Of a DNA stretch of 64,000 bases, positions 12,041-23,053 are shown piece after piece. How positions within the stretch are numbered: the first letter of the stretch is position 1; each line of letters starts with the position of its first letter. A model generated the notes under the pieces. The model ran no database searches, was not told the DNA's origin, and was given only the letters and a program-made list of their open reading frames with translations. The stretch covers positions 139,089,423 through 139,153,422 of the forward strand of contig OY998181.1 of assembly GCA_963921935.1 (NCBI GenBank). The letters run 5' to 3'. The DNA comes from Galeruca laticollis. Taxonomy: Eukaryota > Arthropoda > Insecta > Coleoptera > Chrysomelidae. Both the position numbers and the translations under genes were made by a program.

Positions 12041-13202
12041 CAAATTTAACACATCAATCTTGCAAATCCCGTATTTTTAACTATTGATAATGGCATGTTA
12101 TCCAATGCAATCATTTCGGCTATAGAATAAAGCAATGACTTTGAATGTCTATCATTTATATCCCTTTTTGAATTTTCAAATGTTTCAAGTTACGTTTGTT
12201 GTTTTGGTTAACTTATTGAATTTGATTTTGTACTTTTACTAGCTTCTTGATTTGTTTTTGAATTCCAGATGTGTGAATTAGATATTCAGTGTTATGCTCA
12301 AGTTTAAAATTATTTATCATAGAGGTGGTAGTTGCATTTTTTCGAGTGCCCCTCAAGATATTTGTTGTTGACATAATTTGCATTCTGAATTTTTTTCGTT
12401 ATCAAGTAAACTGTAAAAGTTTCATATATTACTTTTCTTACGACTCTTGTTTATGAATTATAATTTTTTTACAATAGTTAATTATATTATTTAATTTAAT
12501 ACATGACCTCAAACAACATCTAAACTGAATACCAACTAACCTAACCTAACTTTATTATATTAATATAATTCATAATCAGAAACTACAAGAAAACATTAAC
12601 ATCAGGTCACAGGCAATGAAGTATAAAAAAATAAATTTCACTGGTAACAGATTACACAAGAAATCGGGTTGTTGAGGTTATGATCTCGTCCTCTTTTCTT
12701 CTACGGTCGGATCCAATAGGTCGTATGAAAAAAAGACATGCAACAAATCATCGTACGAAATTCAGCGTTTTTTCGGAATCGTGCCATCGGAAAACTCTTA
12801 ACTCATGTGGTATAGTTAGAAGCAATCGACATCACATGTCTCTATTGGATGAAAAATTAAAAAAAAAGAAAAGAGAAGTTACCTGGAGAAGCTCAGACAA
12901 GTTTTGCCTTTGAATAAGTTTAGTTTATATTTTTTTTTGTTGAATTCAATTGGATTCAATTGTTCAGTTTATTTGTTATCGTTTTCGACATAAGAATATA
13001 GATTTTATGTTTGTGCAATATTTCAATTTAATTTCGTTTATTTTTGTAATAAAATATGTCAAAATACCCTAATATATAATTTTTTAGCCCTCAACATCTA
13101 ACCTGGTATATTAACTCTGCCCGGTCCAAGGCAAGTTTTATCTCCTGGGACCAGAAAGACTGAAAATGCCCACCAGTGGGCACGTGGCATTAAATGTGTT
13201 AA
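12041..13202. other. Unassigned segment between two TTAA sites
   Basis: It lies between the LINE tail and a Penelope relic, and both edges are TTAA (12046-12049, 13199-13202). Each edge is followed inward by CACAT. The right part contains the palindrome-like CCCACCAGTGGGCACGTGG (about 13169-13187). A 77-codon frame at 12680-12913 resembles nothing I know. It could be a piggyBac-type MITE, but the ends do not begin CCC, so I do not call it one. Confidence 0.3.
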
Positions 13203-13400
13203 ACAAGGATAAACAGAGAGCTAAGTTTTCTGACCTTCAATTTTTTCAAGGCCTTAAAAATCTTTTTAATATAGATTTTAATGATGGGGAGATAGACCTT
13301 CTTAGGCTTGGGCTTAAACACTCTCTTGACATACCGTTTTCAGAGAAGGCTTTCTTACAATCAGCAGTTGAATTAGATTTCTAGATTCCAAGGTTGCTTT
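13203..13400 (+). pseudogene. Penelope-like element, N-terminal relic
   Basis: The frame contains FNDGEIDLLRLGLKHS, which aligns by eye with FTNSEIEFLNKGLKYS in the N-terminal part of the Penelope-like element at 23.2 kb, and similarity continues for about 25 residues on either side. It ends at a TAG at 13382-13384. No reverse transcriptase follows. It is a different, older subfamily from the 23-kb and 40-kb copies. Confidence 0.6.
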
Positions 13401-13800
13401 GTTACCTTTCGCACCAACTAATAATCCTAATAGTATTCGAAAAAATGTATGTTCTAGATCAAATATAAAATTTCCGATTTATAAATTATCATATTAATTG
13501 GTTAGTCTGCCTTTACAAAGTATTCCACAACAAAATGGAAATATTAAAAAGTTAGTAAGAAAATGCCTTTACTACCTAAGATACTTATATCCTAATTTTA
13601 ATATAGTTTATTATACTTTAACACAGACTCACCTTGTATCACTTTATGATAGGTTAGACCATCTTCCATATTATCCAAGCACAAGGCAGGATTTCCTCAT
13701 AATTCGTTATCTTTTCTCATATCATCTGAATACTGCCTTTTCCAATACCATAATCAATTTCGGCATATAGATCTAAAAACTATCAGAAATTATTACAGTT
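13390..13800 (+). repeat. Dispersed repeat (copy 1), inverted copy at 50.47-50.91 kb
   Basis: This segment matches the reverse complement of 50470-50905 over its full length, with indels. Shared landmarks are AAAATTTCCGATTTAT (about 13466), GATAGGTTAGACCATCTTCC (13648) and CAGGATTTCCTCATA (13686). It directly continues the Penelope N-terminal relic, so it is probably the next part of the same old Penelope subfamily. The open frame at 13498-13770 has a counterpart at 50522-50782, but neither looks like a working protein. Confidence 0.75.
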
Positions 13801-14035
13801 TTTTCTAAAAATTATTACTGTTAGCCATATATACCAAGACAAACAATTGAAGTCGGCTCATTGCCTACTACATAGAAAAGCTGGATTGGATCCTGGGGTA
13901 TACTTTCAATTTCAAAGCTATGATTCATTAATTGCACAGCTTACAGCAATGGACATGATTAGTAATTTTGAGACAATGTTCGGAAATAGTTTCTATTTGC
14001 AAAAAATATATTTTGACTAGAAATAGGCATTTTTG
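13790..14035 (+). repeat. 5' leader fragment of the PHD-finger LINE
   Basis: It matches the reverse complement of about 46690-46895, the leader upstream of the LINE ORF1 at 46.5 kb. Shared words include CTACTACATA, TTGGATTGGATCC with GGGGTATACTTTC, and AGTTTCTATTTGC. It stops before the ORF1 start codon. This shows another LINE copy was inserted here and lost its body. Confidence 0.65.
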
Positions 14036-14390
14036 AAAATATGCCTTTTTAAATTACTTAAATCTTTATAACATTGGATAAAAAATCCATCACAATTTGC
14101 TTCAAAGGTATAAATATAATCATGTACGTTGATTCATCGACTGCTTAAATAGTGAGATACAAAAAATTTCAAAACTGTGAATCAATAACTCTCATGGTCA
14201 GAATATAAAAAGACAAATATGTGCCTAGGTTACAATTATGGCTTGTAATTCGAATATCACACATATTCGGCCATTATTAATATTCGAATATTGATGTAGC
14301 TTAAATTCAAAACAACAATGCAAAGTATTTCTGTAGAATTCAAAGTAGTAACGACAAGGGGTAAACCACAGTGAGAATCTGGTGTTAAAG
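14036..14390. other. Unassigned stretch
   Basis: AT-rich; no gene or repeat recognised. Confidence 0.35.
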
Positions 14391-14495
14391 TCCTGTAAAA
14401 TATTGTGTAATCTGTGAAATATCTGTGTAATCGTCTGTAATACGTGAATTATCCGCGTAATCTAGTGTAATCTGCGAAATATTTGTGTTATCATT
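14391..14495 (+). repeat. Short degenerate direct repeats
   Basis: Several variants of GTAATCTGTGAAATATCTG and GTGTAATC follow one another; the clearest copies start near 14407 and 14468, with a weaker copy between. They lie about 640 bp upstream of the decayed transposase at 15131. By analogy with the internal repeats of families A and B they might be subterminal binding sites, but no matching right-hand set was found. Confidence 0.5.
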
Positions 14496-15130
14496 CATAT
14501 AAACTGTGACATCACTATCTTGCTTGGCAACACTGTCAAGTTTAACCGGTTGCCTTATTAATTGTTTTCTGATTTTTTGTCAAAAAAAATCATAATTATT
14601 TTATTAATGTATTGACAGGTCTCACCAGGAGAGAACTCACTGTAAGTCTCGTCTTTCTTTTTCTTCTTTTTTTTTCTGTTTATCTTTAACTAAATATAAT
14701 CTACCAGTACTAAACCAAGATAACTTGTCATATTGACTTTTGATACTAATTGCCAAAAATAATGTAATGTAATGTAAAGTAAATTATTACGATTTTTACC
14801 AACTGTCCCTATAAACCTCGTTTCTTTACATTCAATGTAGGTAATAAGAGCATAACAAGACATTTTAACCTTTAAAACATACATTTATTTTAATTATCTC
14901 TTATTCTTTCATGTTTGTGTATCATAATTTCTTCCTCAAAATAGTTTTAAGAATTAATATCCAATAATAAATAACTAAATTCTTTGCGAAAATCGTTTTA
15001 TTGTAAAAAAAGCATCAATATGCTTGTAATGCTAGTAATTTATAAAAATAAATAAAGTGTTCAATGATCATTATAGTCAGCTAATGTTTTTCAGCTTTCA
15101 CTGCCGTCAACAAGTACTAAAGGAACTAAA
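14496..15130. other. Unassigned stretch upstream of the 15-kb transposase
   Basis: AT-rich, with a pentamer run AATGTAATGTAATGTAAAG near 14757. No terminal inverted repeat could be matched to the right side of the 15-kb element. Confidence 0.35.
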
Positions 15131-17079
15131 GTGGTAGCAATGTGCCCAGTACCAAGCCCTGTTAAAACCCCGCAGATGTTAAATCCTGACAAAGAAAAAA
15201 CTTTATCCATTCAAAAGCAGAACGCTTACAATCAAGGAGACGGATGCGTTTGGACTCAATATGAGCATGAATATGGACAACTACTTCCAGTACTCGATGA
15301 TGAAGTTTTGAGAAGATTGCTAGAGTATGTCAGCTCAATTCCTCCCAAAAATTATGGTAATTCTGAGTCACATCAACCTAATAAGTTACCTAATAACCTG
15401 ATCCAAGACCAGCTTGATGATTTTAATGCTGAAAACGCTCAAAGATTACATTTGGAAGAAAATATCAACCTACTATTCACTAACAAGCATTACCATTCTA
15501 ATTACTCACCTGGGTCAGTCATTCAGGTAGATCCGTTTGACAGTGAAGACGATCTGATAGATCCTGACTTCGATTATACAGAACATCTTCATTCGTCTGA
15601 TGAAAGCGAGAATAACGAGAACAATACAAAAACTACAGGGTTGAAGAGGAAATCCAAGTTGCAAGTATCAAATAAGAAAACAAAACAAGGCAGAACAGCT
15701 TCGACAGTTTTTAAAAGCGTTATAAACTTAGAATCAAATAGCGAGCCCCATGAGCAACCAACTCGTAGAAAAGGAAGAAAAAGATCTGCTTGTCCTACGG
15801 AGTGGAAAGAGAATAAATCCAAACTCCTTCATAACTCAGGCCAAGAATACACAAGTGTAACAACGAAAAAAGTTATTGGAGCTAGAAAGATCAAGCCTCC
15901 TTGTGGAGAACAATGTAGACTTCGCTGTTGGAATAAATTCAGTGCAGAGGAGAGAAGTAACATGTTTACCAACTAATGGGGAATGAGTGATCTACATAAA
16001 CAGCGGGAATTTTTACTATGACACATGACTGAGATTAAGCCTACTTACTGTTACCCCAAAGAAAATTCCCGCAAATTGAATCATGCGTTTTATTTTGAAA
16101 AAGATGGAAACCGAATAAGAATTTGTAAATCATTTTTTTTTATCCACGCTGGATAAAACTCGATGATGCATATCCACCTGTATAAGGTTTCCTCCAAAAA
16201 GATTTACGGGGATCGCACCAGCGTAGAAAAACTGTGGATGATTATATGAAGGAAGACATACGTGCTCACATCAATTCGATTCCAAGGATCGAGAGCCACT
16301 ATTTGAGAGCTCAGACCTCATGAGAGTATATTGAAGGAGGTAAGACTATAGCGGGAATTTATAGAGATTATGTGGATAAATGTAAAGAAGAAAACAAAAA
16401 ATATTCAACGTTGTCTATGTTTTCAAATATTTTCAATAGAGAATTTAATATCTCATTTTTTATTCTCAAGAAAGATCAATGCGACTTTTGCGTTGCATAT
16501 CAAAATTTGGATGAAGCCAATCAAGATATGAGATCCAAGCAGATGAAACAACATGTTGGAAAAGACCGAACAAGAAAAGAAAAAAAATACGATAAAGATA
16601 TGATTTAGAAGCTTCACTACCAACACCAAAGGGTGAAGTATCAGTATTTTATTATAAATCGAAACTCCAGTGCCTTAACCTGACGATTTATGAGTTAAAG
16701 AGTCACGAAGCGATCTGCAACATATGGCATGAAGGAGATGCCAAAAGGGGGTCTAATTAGATAGCAACCTGTCTCTTGAATTTCATCGAAACAAAAGCGA
16801 CGGCCACATGATATTGAAATTATATTTTACACAGATAATTGTGGAGGACACCAAAAAAACAAATTCCTATTTGTCATGTATATGTATGCTGTCCAGAAAT
16901 TCAAAAATATCAAAAGCATTACCCACAAATTTCTTATTAAAGGGCATACCCAGAATGAATGGGACTCTGTTCATTCAACAATAGAGAAGGAAATCAAAAG
17001 GGCTTTAAAATCAGAACCAATATACATACCAGCTCAGTATTTTCAGCTAATGAGAACTGCAAAGAAAAATGCGCCGTAA
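15131..17079 (+). pseudogene. Decayed DDE-type transposase, same group as families A and B
   Basis: The first 281 codons (15131-15976) are open: a poorly conserved acidic N-terminus, a Lys/Arg-rich nuclear-localisation-like segment, then a Cys-rich module with PPCGEQCRLRCW (about residues 256-267). A stop and several frameshifts follow. Downstream blocks match family B: KKDQCDFCVAY (about 16471), PTPKGEVSVFYYKSKL (about 16623), YTDNCGGHQKN (about 16830, second Asp) and KGHTQNEWDSVHSTIE (about 16940, third Asp). The ATT/TAG breaks make it non-functional. Judging from the conserved Asp motifs the protein is a DDE/RNase H-fold transposase; this is inference. Many multi-copy insect proteins with this layout carry only a domain-of-unknown-function label. 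Confidence 0.7.
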
Positions 17080-18121
17080 TATCAATAAAAATTGATTTCG
17101 ATCTTACTGAAATGTATCGGGTTAAATGTTTTACAGCGCCACATATTTCTAGCCAGTCAAAATCTGAAACCACCCAGATGGGATGGGACAACCCACTGCA
17201 CTAATATTACTTAATAATAAAGATTGGCTATAAGGTTATGTAAATCTCATGAAAAAAAAATAAGAAAAGGTTCTTGCTCACTTCTGATTACCGGGGTAAC
17301 TGGTATTATTAACTTGGATCAGAACAAAGAAATAGTCATTAACCTTACTACACAAAATGTATTGAACCTGTTATAATGTATCGGCACAAATGAAACACAC
17401 AACAATATCCTGTGGTTGTAAATAAGTACCCCACCAAATAAGTGGGTAAACTAAGATTGAGAAGGGTGTATCAGCTTGACAAACAAATGTCACACATGAA
17501 TTGAGACTATCTGTGACGTCACTATGATAGTTAACATCTATGTACAAAGAAAAATATATGCCTTAAGGGCGGTATCAACTTAAGATCTAAGACTTAGCTG
17601 CGGTTATTGTATGGTAGTGGCCTCTCAGCTTCTCAATATTTCTACAAAAAAAAAATCCAGCGCCTTGGTGAGTGTCTGGACTCTAGGAGGTATACAACAC
17701 ACGAAGACAAGCATGTAGTTACGAAGGAAGTAGATGGTAGACTGTGTGAGGACAAACACTATGGACAGCGGAGACAATACACGTTGACAGTGATGGGTGG
17801 ATGTTGAAGATGGAGCCGGCACCAAGCTGGGAGTTGAAAGTCGAATGCGGTGGCTTCAAACTCGATATTCAAGTATGAATCTCCAAACTGATGTGAAGGT
17901 TGTACGTTGAATTGATGGTAAAAAGTAGATTGAAGACGACCAGATGGTCGAATAAACCCTAAAATAAACATTACTAGTCTAACTTCCGATTTCATTTGAG
18001 TACGGGGGCTCTTATTAGTCATAATACTAACCTCAATGTGACAGAGGGTTCTTGGGCGGCCCTGTTGGTCTATTTACCGTCTGACAACCAGCTCCTTTTC
18101 CGTGATTAAATCAATTGACGA
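17080..18121. other. Unassigned stretch
   Basis: After the transposase relic the sequence is AT-rich to about 17570, then more GC-balanced from 17570 to 18120. The latter part looks like leader or LTR sequence, but no TG...CA ends or primer-binding site could be fixed. Confidence 0.35.
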
Positions 18122-18472
18122 ATGGACTTCCTAAAATACACAACGAAAAGTCTCAGAGCCATGCTCCAGAAGTTTTACGAAGAACTTACCTTGACCCCTA
18201 AAATCGGAAATATTTTACTTAAAATATGCAGCGTCTATAATCGCCAACAATATAAGGAAATCTCTCAGCCAGAAATTTCTCAGAACCATGCAACGATGAA
18301 CTATATAATCGAAAGTTTCCAGCGAAGGGTTAGGAAATTCGATTCAGTCAATCTTCTTCCAACTCAACACAGAGATTCAAGAATAAATGACACAAATTGG
18401 CTGATCTGTCACCCGCCAAGGTGCGTTAGTAGTATACTCGGAACTTGGAACATAGACGTCAACATTGAATAG
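18122..18472 (+). CDS. Unrecognised 116-codon reading frame
   Basis: An open frame with ATG at 18122 and stop before 18473. The predicted protein is basic and mostly helical in character, with a QRRVRKFDSVN segment and no Cys-rich motif, signal peptide or membrane segment. I do not recognise it. It follows a GC-richer block that might be a retrotransposon leader, so it could be the start of a gag-like gene, or a chance frame. Confidence 0.25.
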   Translation: MDFLKYTTKSLRAMLQKFYEELTLTPKIGNILLKICSVYNRQQYKEISQPEISQNHATMNYIIESFQRRVRKFDSVNLLPTQHRDSRINDTNWLICHPPRCVSSILGTWNIDVNIE

Positions 18473-19902
18473 AATAGAAATGTCATGACTTTATCAAATT
18501 TTTACTGCAGAGCCTAATTCATTTGTATTCAATATAAGAGACAATTAATAATCAGCCATCTGTCATTGAAATATAGTGGTTATATCAGTACCAGGAAAAT
18601 TTTAAAGTGGCCAATCACGTCATCTCTGGCCGAACCAACACAACTACAATAAGGCATATGACATTAGTCAAATCACATAGACAATTGGGTATTGTGGAAA
18701 AACTAGAGATAGTTGAGATTAATTCAAGGACACAATAACATTTGGGAAACTAAGCTGGCTTGCACAATAAACAAGAGTAATGTTAGGTTCATTCATATGT
18801 AACGAAGTGTAGCTATTTCCCACGCGTGGTGTAATTTACACTCAATAACTTACACTCGATACTCAATATTGATTCATTCCTAACTGCACTGAACTACACT
18901 CTACTCAAAGTGTGGTGGAAATTACCTTACACCACGCTATACCTTCAAGCACTTGTAATGACCAATGACCATGGTCTGTTGATTCTAATCATAGAACAAT
19001 CGGAGTAACCGGGATTGAAAACTACAGGACCAATTGCCATGGCCTGTTTGTTCTAATCATAGAACAATTATAGTCAGCAGAAGTGCGTTCGGTTATGATG
19101 GAGGGTGAAGAGTTTGTCTCTATCGAATTATAACATATCGATCAAGAAAGACATTCTCCTCTAAAACAAAAGGAAGGGTTTCATGGTGCAAAATGAACCC
19201 GTAACATAGTACGAGATGTAAAATTAGATTAGGTTTAATTATCACTAGACACTACCTAAGATTTTGCTGTTTACTTATGTAGTGGAAGATTTTTATTTTG
19301 GTTTAATTTACTTATGTTTGTTTTCATTATAAATGTGTAAAGAATTATTGGAAGATGACTCAAAATGGATACAAGAATGAGAGTTGTTAAGTGTTTGATG
19401 GTACTCATGTGAGTTTGTCAAAATTTAATTTTTTCTAATTTTTTATCTTCAAAATAATAATAAAAAAATAGTAACAAACTTTTGCGTTACTGTTAACTTC
19501 CGCTAAACTTGATTATATAAGAAAAAGCTAAATTACTGACTAAAATAAAAACGCAGCTAAAGCTACTAGAGCTAGAAGACTGAATTTTTATATTAGCGTT
19601 TTTATAGATAATAGATTTACCGAAATTTGTATGTGAAAAGTTTAAATGCAGACGAATCTACAGGAAAGGAAGCTGGCACTCGAATAATCTGAATACTTCC
19701 TATAAAATCGACGAAAATTCAAATATATAAAATTGTCATATATTTACAAGCCCTAGTTACAATGTTTGACCAAAAGAATGATAATCCTATTGAGATCTGT
19801 TGCTAAGAGATAAGCCACCACATAGCATTAAATTGATATGTGATTAGGTTGGATTACATGCTTGTTTGCCACCTGTTTTATTTGTTTTGTGTGTTTTAGA
19901 TA
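18473..19902. other. Unassigned stretch with short internal repeats
   Basis: It includes a 40-bp direct repeat (18961-19000 and 19029-19068, around CATAGAACAAT) and an 11-bp inverted pair GCGTGGTGTAA (about 18824) / TTACACCACGC (about 18927). No coding region is recognised. Confidence 0.4.
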
Positions 19903-20165
19903 TTGTTTCACATATTTTATATTGGATTTGCAAGTGTTAGGTTTAACTTAATAGATGATTCTTATCCCTTACCCCAGTGCATAACAATTAGAAATAAAGA
20001 TGAACAATTAAGTTTCCATCTATTTCCTGAAAGTGGAAAGTTTAAAATACAAATAAAAAATAAAAGTGGAGAATTCGAAAAGGTAGACTCAAGAAAAGCT
20101 TGGCAAAATTAATTAAGAATTGGAAAAACTATATTGAAATATATATGTGTTAAAGAAGTTTACAT
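19903..20165 (+). pseudogene. THAP-domain relic
   Basis: The frame has LPQCITIRNKDEQLSFHLFP, matching the start of a THAP zinc finger (Cys, then the SFHLFP core). It continues through a W-Q-N region and, after a stop near 20110, the LRIGK segment. The first zinc Cys and the final Cys-x2-His are not intact, so it should not fold. It is a close relative of the minus-strand relic at 44.4-44.6 kb. THAP domains bind DNA in P-type and Kolobok transposases and in host proteins. Confidence 0.55.
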
Positions 20166-21247
20166 TCCAAGAAGTATGTTGTCATTGAACTCCATATTTT
20201 TATTTGTCAATGTATCTAATTCATCTTAGAACAATTTGCAACAACTTAGAATACTAAATTAAAATCTTAAGTATAAACTTAAAAAATATCTTACCGGTAC
20301 GTTTAACAGCACTAAGAGAAACATTTTGAATTTAATAAGAATATTGTCTTAGGTATTGTCTGAGAAAAGTCTCTTAATTATTTATAAATGGAGATATAAA
20401 AAGGTGTAAAACACTAAACCACATAATTAACACCACATAAACGATTTTATCACATCTATAGTAGCTTCAACTTGATAGTTAGGTAGTGCTACAATATTAA
20501 CCTCAGATACCAATAACAAATTCAAAATTAATTGAATCTATAAACAAATAATGGTTCAAGCTGAACATAAAATGCAACAGAGAAACTGTTAGCACAACAG
20601 GCCTAACAAAAGATGTAAGAGTTTATGGGTGCTATAAATATTGCAAATTATTTACTCCAAAATAACCCATAAAAATGAAAATACATAGCTTAACATCTAC
20701 TACAAGAGCATATTGCACTTAACATTTGAAATGAAAATGTGCCTCACTATGATAGTCATAAGGCATTAAACTGACCATAAGTCCTGTTTTGAACGGGACT
20801 GTCCCTCTTGTGGACACTTGTTCCGTTATCCCCAAACAAAACTCTGTCATGCAAAGCTTTCAGAAACTTAAAATATATCAGACATTTCAAATGTTTATTT
20901 TACAGCCAAAAATAATGTTTTCGATCCTGATTAACATTTAACATAGTTTAGCAATCCCAGAAATCAATTAAAAATGTTTTAAAAAAATGCATTTTCATTA
21001 TTGAACACTAAGGCCAAGGCCCAGTTTCAGCACCTTCTGATAAGTGTCTGATAGCTTAAAGGGAAGTTTTGTCCTTTCTTATTTTATGGCAAGTGACAGT
21101 CAAAAGTTGTGAATAAGCTATCCAGCCCTAACTGTATTATGTCACACTTTCTAAGTAGGGAACATTAAAAAGTTTTGTTTATTTACATTGTTTATCTACC
21201 AACTGGCCTATATAAACACATGTTTTGAGTTAGTTATTTAAATACAT
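20166..21247. other. Unassigned AT-rich stretch
   Basis: No gene or repeat copy is recognised. Confidence 0.35.
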
Positions 21248-21825
21248 TATTCTAAATTCGTGAGTCATTTGACCGGCCTGTTGGCTCCGTCCAGTGCCCT
21301 CTAGTCAGTTAATAAAAATCAATTTCGTTAGACAGATAAATACATCTTTCTAGAAATTTTTTATTACTTCTTCATCATGCCTATTTGTCAATCATATCTG
21401 TGGAAGTACACCCGTATCCAAGCAAGCTTTTTCACATGATAGGTAATTAGTGAACTTATTCAATTTTTGGTTGCAGTATATTAAGTTTTAAAAAAAGGTT
21501 TATCTATTCATGATATCTGTGAAGAATTTAAAAATATGGTTTGTGGATCGTTTTCGATCATTATTAAAGGCAGACCGGGATTCACTATAAATTTACACAA
21601 ACTTACCTGGATATTTTAAATCGGTGTATATTGGTTTTTTTAAATACCCTTCCTTCCATTCTTGATTGGCATGGTAAACGAAAAAGTTCATTAATTCACT
21701 CATTTCTTATAAGTGTTTCTCTTAAGAAAAATATGTATATCTCGAGAAGTTTGTTTTAATAAATCGCAAATAAAAATGTTGAAAATATAAAGGGATTAAA
21801 AATAAAATAACTTAATATTTCACAC
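21248..21825 (-). repeat. Dispersed repeat A (inverted copy at 43.1-43.7 kb)
   Basis: It matches 43145-43705 in reverse orientation over about 560 bp. Shared words are ATTTAAAATATCCAGGTAAG, ACCTATCATGTGAAAAAGCT and TTTCTAGAAAGATGTATTT. On the minus strand there is an ATG at 21703, a short open segment (MSELMNFFVYHANQEW...) and a GTAAGT splice donor at 21606-21601. The other copy keeps the same ATG-to-donor arrangement, so this looks like a first exon of a mobile gene rather than a random repeat. Function unknown. Confidence 0.75.
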
Positions 21826-22125
21826 ACGACAGCACACTAGAATATAAAACCACGCCATCTGCCATACTTCCGCACTACCACCATGACTACCACCACAGAT
21901 AACTCACAGAACTAAAACCATAGAAAAATTATATTTAAATATATGTTACCCCAAGATTACGGCTACGTTCCACTTAGGCCCACGACCGCTGAAATGCCCT
22001 TTCCATATACGTAAAAAGACCACGGTAGCTGTAGGCGAAAGTTATAAGTGGAATACACATTGGAGCGGGTTTGGTGCACAATATGGCGGCTTGGTACAAA
22101 CGTGTAGTTTGTGTGTATAATAGGT

Positions 22126-22245
22126 GCGTTCTTTTTGACTGATATCTCAGATCACTTCAGTTCAGGCGATCTGAGATAAAGTGATGTGAGTAAGCACCAA
22201 AAAGAACGACATCTCAATTGAAAAAGAACGACATCTCAATTGAAG
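22126..22245. repeat. Small fold-back element and adjoining tandem repeat
   Basis: Two nested inverted pairs: GTTCTTTTTG (22128-22137) with CAAAAAGAAC (22198-22207), and ATCTCAGATC (22144-22153) with GATCTGAGAT (22168-22177). Immediately after, AAAAGAACGACATCTCAATT occurs twice in tandem (about 22202-22243). Confidence 0.75.
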
Positions 22246-22739
22246 CGCGCGATCTGTCGACGCATGCGTGAATAAGAAACAAAACATATAATAATAATAA
22301 TGTTATTGTATCTTAAGGACTGTAATAATCAGTGAAAGATAGGAAATACGGCTTAATAAAACACTTGTGCTAATATATTCCTCTATCAAATAGTTGCAGC
22401 TTTAAGTATCACGTACAAAGAAAAGCTCACAAAAACATATGCTCTTGTAAAAGGTTATCGTCGAGAGTAGGGTCAAATGGTAGAGGGGCTGCGCGCGAAA
22501 TCATATGATTGCTCTTAGCGACTCATAGATGGTGCCTCTGTATGGACAAAGTAATATTTTTCTGACATGCCCTCCCTTTGCACATACACCTTTTGAATGC
22601 ATTGAATAATAAAATATTTTGTGTGTGTGTGTGGGAGAATGGCCTCAGACATAGTCTATTAGTCACAGAAAATTAAAAGTGAGTAAAAGGTTGAAATATT
22701 AAAATGACTGTAAAGGAGTAAAGATATAAAATTGCTGAT
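22246..22739. other. Unassigned stretch
   Basis: It contains a short GT run (22620-22633) and no recognised gene. Confidence 0.35.
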
Positions 22740-23045
22740 TACTGGGCATAAATCTAAACATATATCTAAATTGACAATTTAGACTTATTTATGAAATCCA
22801 CTATGGAATCAAGTACAGACTTCTCAGTATTTGCCAAAAGAGCGGTTATATTTGTGGGAAGAGGAACGTTGAAATTGATAAGAAAATTGTAAAGTTCAGT
22901 AGTTGCCTTTTTGTTTTCAGTGCATTCAAAGAAAATATGATTCAGATCTCCTACTGATGCCTTTTTACAGGAGCAAGCTGGAGAATTGACAATACCTATT
23001 TTCAAAAAGATGAGCTGGGAAACGACCGTGAGAAGAGAAAATATC
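22740..23045 (-). pseudogene. C-terminal end of a LINE
   Basis: On the minus strand the translation contains a SHGRFPAHLF phrase in one frame, then IGIVNSPACSCKK and GDLNHIFFEC in the next. This is the signature that follows RNase H in I/Jockey-group LINEs, a C-x-C...H...C cluster. It continues about 75 residues to the stop near 22766. The rest of the LINE is absent; the fragment ends where the Penelope-like element begins. Confidence 0.6.
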
Positions 23046-23053
23046 AGCACGAT

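Noticed and set aside
12046..13202. piggyBac-type MITE bounded by TTAA
   Set aside because: TTAA is common in AT-rich DNA, the ends do not start CCC and inverted similarity is weak.
13498..13770. Protein-coding gene shared with 50522-50782
   Set aside because: Similarity is at DNA level with frame-disrupting indels; more likely a decayed repeat.
17570..18120. Solo LTR
   Set aside because: Composition is suggestive, but no terminal TG...CA, duplication or primer site could be placed.
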